A program made the translations under genes and the position numbers. From Oscillospiraceae bacterium (lineage in GTDB: Bacteria; Bacillota; Clostridia; Oscillospirales; Acutalibacteraceae): DNA of 64,000 nucleotides. Location: NCBI GenBank assembly GCA_015066085.1, contig SVPA01000002.1, positions 83,614 to 147,613 of the forward strand, read 5' to 3'. Below the pieces are notes generated by a model, which was not told the DNA's origin, searched no databases, and saw only the letters and a program-made list of their open reading frames with translations. Numbering within the stretch: the stretch's first letter is position 1; the number at the start of each line of letters is the position of its first letter. Positions 63,855 to 64,000 of the stretch are shown in pieces.

Positions 63855-64000
63855 CTTTCATAGATGTAGGATTATTCCCATTCCGTTTTGAGTATCTTCT
63901 CACTGGTGGTAAGTGGTACTAAATACATCATTTATGGTAGTCTATCTCATATATCTCACTCTGATTTTTGCGTGAAAAACTTTTTTGTGTACCCGTCGTG

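Noticed and set aside
63872..63931. Tiny minus-strand frame ending EKILKTEWE, possibly the end of a recombinase
   Set aside because: Only about 20 codons lie after an in-frame stop, with no ribosome-binding site; it is too short to support any family.

Overview
The window looks like a chromosome segment of an endospore-forming, low-GC Gram-positive bacterium of class Clostridia, plausibly Oscillospirales/Ruminococcaceae. The main evidence is a complete spoIIIAA-AH operon, a tricistronic germinant-receptor locus, SpoIID domains, a bacterial-type Na+ V-ATPase, a T-box leader, and sigma-A promoters and intrinsic terminators of Firmicutes type. The taxon is inferred from gene content; I saw no rRNA, tRNA, CRISPR array, insertion sequence or prophage.

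Layout. 1-94: the end of spoIID. 134-11488 (minus strand): a long operon read from polA through an arginine-phosphatase-like gene, rimI, tsaD, mreB, mreC, mreD, mrdA, a minD-like gene and an mgsA-like gene to hisS, which combines cell-shape, replication and translation functions. 11605-13351: dusB and yebC, transcribed divergently from a consensus promoter so close to the dusB start codon that the mRNA should be leaderless. 13839-18856: spoIIIAA-AH (the mother cell-forespore channel and secretion complex) and an Asp23 gene. 18894-23370: a G5/3D cell-wall protein, mnmA, a LUD-domain protein and a DacF-like carboxypeptidase. 23484-33619: housekeeping genes (pgi, yceD-rpmF, a DUF512 radical-SAM-like gene, der-plsY-gpsA, rpmB, a dCMP deaminase, an RluA enzyme, radC, a ferritin-like protein). 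33643-38594: a spore region with a SpoIID/peptidoglycan-binding fusion protein and its partner, facing a gerA-gerC-gerB receptor whose GerC is short. 38727-42851: an EF-G-like GTPase and an isolated aminotransferase/sugar-phosphate transferase pair.

42956-49164 is the most unusual segment. A T-box leader with a probable Asn specifier precedes an AspRS whose C-terminus is fused to GatC. It is followed by a GatA that has lost all three catalytic residues of the amidase triad, by an apparently intact GatB, and by an AlaX-like editing protein. Together they look like a covalently linked Asp-tRNA(Asn) synthesis and amidation module (a built-in transamidosome) whose ammonia source is unclear.

49188-49476 is a deleted AGCS symporter pseudogene. 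49635-60903 is a BrnQ transporter followed without a visible promoter by a nine-gene V-ATPase whose c-ring carries the full set of Na+ ligands, and then argH. 60947-63644 (minus strand) holds a cyclophilin lipoprotein, MntP, a ZIP metal transporter and a Gph-like phosphatase. The last 350 bases are AT-rich, non-coding and full of hairpins.

Start codons were often moved inward from the longest reading frame, on the basis of Shine-Dalgarno spacing and family N-termini. Promoters and hairpins were found by eye; no search, folding or alignment software was run.
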